From the NCBI GenBank assembly GCA_039105265.1, contig JAPFFF010000029.1:992001-1056000 (forward strand): DNA of 64,000 bases. The letters are read 5' to 3'. This document shows, one piece after another, positions 60,923 through 64,000 of this stretch (positions within the stretch are counted from its first letter, which is position 1; the number at the start of each line of letters is the position of its first letter). The notes under the pieces were generated by a model. The model was not told the DNA's origin, made no database searches, and saw only the letters and a program-made list of their open reading frames with translations. The translations under genes were made by a program, and so were the position numbers. This DNA comes from Tritrichomonas musculus (lineage: Eukaryota > Parabasalia > Tritrichomonadida > Tritrichomonadidae).

Positions 60923-63154
60923 TTATAACATTTCCTCAAACTCTACTATACTTTCATCCGGTGTTTGATGATAAATGTCTTTACATTCTTGCTTTAACGT
61001 GTAATACCAAGTAAGATTACCATTTATTCTCTTTCTTTTACGTTCACACTTGTCTTTCAACTGTAACTGAAATGTCCTTTTCTTCATCTCGGCTGGTTTG
61101 CACATTAATGCTTCATCACAATTCATTCCACCTACAAGAGCATTATAATATTCACATATCCATATATCGAGAGGAGATTTACTTGCGTCAATTAAATCTT
61201 GTTTTGCATCAGTCATAGGTATTTCTCTTACCTGAAAATTAGATAAATCTCTTTCCATGAAGAATGTAAGAAGAGTGTTATAAAAGTCTTCATCAAAGGA
61301 TGAACATAATTGTTGGAAATATTTGTAATCTCCTTTATGCTTACCATTACAAGCGAGAACAACATACCTTCTATCACCGTTTTCTATCTTTACTGGAAAG
61401 CTGTTATTGCTGACAAAGATGAAATTGGATACATTCTCTGCATCACGTCTTGGTACTAACTTCTCGTTTATACGTATGCTGTTATCAGAGATAATAGACT
61501 TAAGGGCATTGAAGTTTGCTAATCTGTCTTCTCCACAATTCTTTAGTTCATTCAACACAATAAGTATTTTGCCTTCTACAATACTGTTGAACTGTCCAGT
61601 AAGTTCACTTATATCTGTTATATTTTTAGCTGAATATCCACTCAACATCTCACTTAAAACATCTGTAAATCGATTCTTACCGATTCCTTGTAAGCCTTTT
61701 AGTACAAGAGCCACTTCTGTTTTTACTCCTGGATTCTGTACGATGAATGCTATCCAGTTTAAAATATATTCATAGATATGTTTCTCATGGTCGCATATCA
61801 CTTCAAGGATTAAATCAAGAAACATCTTAATCTTGTTTATATCTACCTTTTCTTGCACCTTATACTTGTAACCATGGAAGAGTGATAGTGTATTCTTGTC
61901 TTTGCTGTTAAATTTTACACCAAGTCTTGTGAATTTAGAAAGATTATTCATCAACAATGTATGAGCATTTACTTTCTCGTCTATCGCTATTCTCTTTAAC
62001 GTCTTCACGATGTAAGCATCAGTTACAAACTTCAAATAGAACGTTTCACTGATTGAGTTATAGGTCTTAAGAACATAAGTATCATTACCATCATCTATAA
62101 ACCTTAATACTCTTGATAAGTCTTCTACCAGATCTTTGTTTGTGGTATATCTATGTTGTTCTGCCTTCTGTCTAATATCATTTATAGTAAACGAGTCGTT
62201 TAAGTCTATATCCTTTATGATAATCTCGTTTTGACTAACCACTGGAGATATAACTTGTATGTAATATTCATTATTCCAGCAACGAAGAATCTTTTCTAAC
62301 ACATGTGCTGAAGTACAAGACCTGGCATATCTTCTTCTAGCTCTGTCGAAATTGCTAGCTGCAGCATCAGTAAGTTTACAGTAATTTTGAACATGAGAGT
62401 AAGCTTCATCTATTAGATTTGTTGGAAGTGCATTTAGCGCTTGAAATAAAGTAAATAAAGTAACCTCATCCTCTATTCTTCTTCCACCAGCATCATTATG
62501 TACTTCTATTCCTGTAAGTCCTTCAATTAAATTTAATGCGTATTGCTCTGATATTGTTTCTCCATCATGATCAAACATTATCTTTTCTATCTCTGGGCTC
62601 TGTTTAATCTTTATACTGATGTCTAGGTCATGGAGGATATCTGAAAGTGACCTTCTTATTTTTGAATCTAATGAACCTTGTAAAAACTTATACGTTGTAA
62701 TAGGCGTTTTAGCGTTCTTTCTGACTTTACTTCCTGGCAATACTACAAGTGATCTACTGTTAACATCTACCGAGGAAAATATATCTACATCATACTCAGG
62801 ACTAGTATAACATTTTACCATTCGGTTCGATTCAACATAATACTCTTCTGTATTACAATAAATATGCAATCCACCACTTGCTGTCTGTACAACTATATCT
62901 TCGTCACTTAATTTACTCATCAATGTCTTACGTATTGCTTCTTTCTCTTCTTGTTTTAGCTCTTTGTTGATATCTAAGTCTACTATGGAGAGATTCAAAC
63001 ACTTATTATTAAGAAGAGCTTTACCTGTGACTGCTGTACCACTTCCGCCGTCATGCTTTAGATAATTGTAGAGATTTACTGTGTTGTTCTCTATCCTTTG
63101 TCTTAACGTGAATTCATTTAATTCCCAAGAGACTGTCAAGTTTGTTTCTGTCAT
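60923..63154 (-). CDS. Primase-polymerase plus SF3 helicase
   Basis: A 743-residue replication protein. The N-terminal part reads as an archaeo-eukaryotic primase/prim-pol domain (SIVDLDIN near residue 57, TASGGLHIYC near residue 100, DVDIFSS and VVLPGSKVR). The C-terminal half is an SF3/DUF5906-type helicase: Walker A GLQGIGKNRFTD near residue 488, Walker B-like ILIVLNELKN near 530, and the FIFVSNNSFPVKI sensor region near 577. Virophages and polinton-like viruses carry such proteins; classical Polintons rely on PolB alone. The gene is bounded by inverted repeats and lies on the PolB strand. Confidence 0.85.
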   Translation of the reverse strand: MTETNLTVSWELNEFTLRQRIENNTVNLYNYLKHDGGSGTAVTGKALLNNKCLNLSIVDLDINKELKQEEKEAIRKTLMSKLSDEDIVVQTASGGLHIYCNTEEYYVESNRMVKCYTSPEYDVDIFSSVDVNSRSLVVLPGSKVRKNAKTPITTYKFLQGSLDSKIRRSLSDILHDLDISIKIKQSPEIEKIMFDHDGETISEQYALNLIEGLTGIEVHNDAGGRRIEDEVTLFTLFQALNALPTNLIDEAYSHVQNYCKLTDAAASNFDRARRRYARSCTSAHVLEKILRCWNNEYYIQVISPVVSQNEIIIKDIDLNDSFTINDIRQKAEQHRYTTNKDLVEDLSRVLRFIDDGNDTYVLKTYNSISETFYLKFVTDAYIVKTLKRIAIDEKVNAHTLLMNNLSKFTRLGVKFNSKDKNTLSLFHGYKYKVQEKVDINKIKMFLDLILEVICDHEKHIYEYILNWIAFIVQNPGVKTEVALVLKGLQGIGKNRFTDVLSEMLSGYSAKNITDISELTGQFNSIVEGKILIVLNELKNCGEDRLANFNALKSIISDNSIRINEKLVPRRDAENVSNFIFVSNNSFPVKIENGDRRYVVLACNGKHKGDYKYFQQLCSSFDEDFYNTLLTFFMERDLSNFQVREIPMTDAKQDLIDASKSPLDIWICEYYNALVGGMNCDEALMCKPAEMKKRTFQLQLKDKCERKRKRINGNLTWYYTLKQECKDIYHQTPDESIVEFEEML

Positions 63155-63205
63155 ATTTGTTTATGTGTATTAATGGAAAAAAATTAATTAAAAAAAATAA
63201 AATGA

Positions 63206-63297
63206 AATCTGTCAACTGTCATCTGTCCGCTCCATTTTTTAGGAAACGATTTATCCGGGAACATCTAGGAACAAGGAACAATAGCCAAACCAAAAAT
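63206..63297 (-). repeat. E2 3'-flank inverted repeat, right copy
   Basis: Inverted partner of 60,803-60,893, placed between the helicase start and the PolB stop. Both minus-strand genes (helicase and PolB) also end with the same sequence just beyond their stop, caaaaatataacaaa(t/g)ctt read on the plus strand. Confidence 0.85.
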
Positions 63298-63311
63298 ATA
63301 ACAAAGCTTTT

Positions 63312-64000
63312 TTAGAATTTAATCTTTCTTGTGAAAACCGGAATATTAATTTGTTGGTAAGAAGATGATTTCCTAAAACAGTTAGCACCATCTAATAAAT
63401 TAAATGTTATTTCCTCTCCGTGATACATCCTTTCATATAACTCCTCTACTGTAATACCCATTCGTTTACACTTGTTTAATATACATTGTCTGGGCAAGCC
63501 TTTTAATCTAATGTGATAGCCTTCATTACCTTTTTCATCAACGAGGATATCTAAGTAACTTTTCTTTCCTAATGCAATTAATTTCCTTGAATGAACTGAT
63601 CCAATAGCACCTTCAAATAGGTCCCAATCGCAATGAAACTGTGTCATCTTCTTACCAATCAACTCCTTCCCATATTTTTTCTTGAACACCTCAGCTATCC
63701 TTGGTACATCTATTTCTCTAACGTGTACGCTATCTGTATCAGTATAGTAGATGTCTATTCCATTTTGCTCAGCAGTACTCATTACCCTATTCATAAGATG
63801 TTTGCTCCATGACAAGACACTAGCACCAAAATGAGGTAAATTAAAATGACTGTTTATTGGTTTAACCTTCTTAACATATACATTATCAATTGACTTGTTC
63901 TCTATCACCTCTGTTATGTAATTATAGTTCTTCCATATATATTTAATGGCTTTATCTTTTGGTATGCATTTAGTTTCAGTTGTTGTTGCCTTTAGGATAG
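63312..64000 (-). CDS. polB: Polinton protein-primed DNA polymerase B (E2), C-terminal part
   Basis: The C-terminal palm and thumb part of a family B protein-primed polymerase, cut by the window edge; the frame stays open to 64,000. Motif C is IYYTDTDSVH, and the later KKSYLDILVDEKGNEG and RLKGLP stretch fits the KxY and thumb region of DNA_pol_B_2. The remainder of the gene lies outside the window. It is on the same strand as the primase-helicase. Confidence 0.85.
   Translation of the reverse strand, partial: ILKATTTETKCIPKDKAIKYIWKNYNYITEVIENKSIDNVYVKKVKPINSHFNLPHFGASVLSWSKHLMNRVMSTAEQNGIDIYYTDTDSVHVREIDVPRIAEVFKKKYGKELIGKKMTQFHCDWDLFEGAIGSVHSRKLIALGKKSYLDILVDEKGNEGYHIRLKGLPRQCILNKCKRMGITVEELYERMYHGEEITFNLLDGANCFRKSSSYQQINIPVFTRKIKF

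Larger units (their letters stand above)
49664..64000. mobile_element. Polinton/Maverick element E2 (left part; continues beyond window)
   Basis: The element begins AGTAGTTAAGTATAGGCGGT directly inside a pogo-type transposase gene and runs off the right edge. It has integrase, packaging ATPase, pVI-like protein, capsid protein and PolB, plus three NUMOD4/HNH proteins, a primase-SF3 helicase and unknown families shared with E1. All visible genes look whole, with no breaks seen, so it is probably young. The left terminal region (49,664-49,850) is GC-richer than its surroundings. The right end and target duplication are outside the window. Confidence 0.9.

Overview
The window looks like a piece of a parabasalid (trichomonad) nuclear genome, most likely Tritrichomonas or a close relative. 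This is an inference from very AT-rich DNA, intronless host genes, and two large Polinton (Maverick) elements of the kind that crowd trichomonad genomes. No rRNA, confident tRNA or CRISPR array was seen.

Region 1 (1 to about 22,174) is the right part of a Polinton, called E1 here; its left end lies outside the window. It carries a protein-primed DNA polymerase B, a phage-fibre-like protein, a retroviral-type integrase, a KilA-N protein, a major capsid protein with an unusual proline-rich stalk and extra domain, a pVI-like basic peptide, a packaging ATPase and several small unknown proteins. E1 is broken in about three or four places and holds a nested PIF/Harbinger-like DNA transposon (15,512-17,905). 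It also carries dispersed short GC-richer near-palindromic modules, some of them in frame inside genes.

Region 2 (about 22,200-26,060) is a cluster of DNA transposon genes: a Mutator/Kolobok-like transposase with a divergent companion gene, and a Tc1/IS630-like transposase next to a foldback repeat. Region 3 (26,060-36,990) is an 11 kb AT-rich gene desert built partly of nested non-autonomous elements. One is a 1.65 kb element with an 8 bp target duplication; its host copy has an uninterrupted relative at 45.6-46.9 kb.

Region 4 (36,993-45,537) is the host island: an unknown Asn/Ser-rich protein, an importin-beta-type karyopherin, an alpha-solenoid protein, and an M18 aspartyl aminopeptidase homologue that has lost several catalytic and zinc-binding residues and is probably a pseudoenzyme. 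Region 5 (45,538-49,661) is non-coding repeats, a 240 bp TTAA-flanked MITE with a visible empty site, and a pogo/DDE_1 transposase gene cut by the next element.

Region 6 (49,664 to the window end) is a second Polinton, E2, inserted into that transposase gene. It looks whole as far as it can be seen. It encodes integrase, packaging ATPase, pVI-like protein, major capsid protein, three paralogous NUMOD4/HNH nucleases, two unknown protein families shared with E1, a small basic protein, a primase plus SF3 helicase, and PolB (cut by the window end). The helicase gene lies between about 90 bp inverted repeats, and E1 has an analogous 68 bp pair. In both elements one copy lies just after PolB and the other 3' of another gene, so these repeats look like shared 3'-end or recombination signals.
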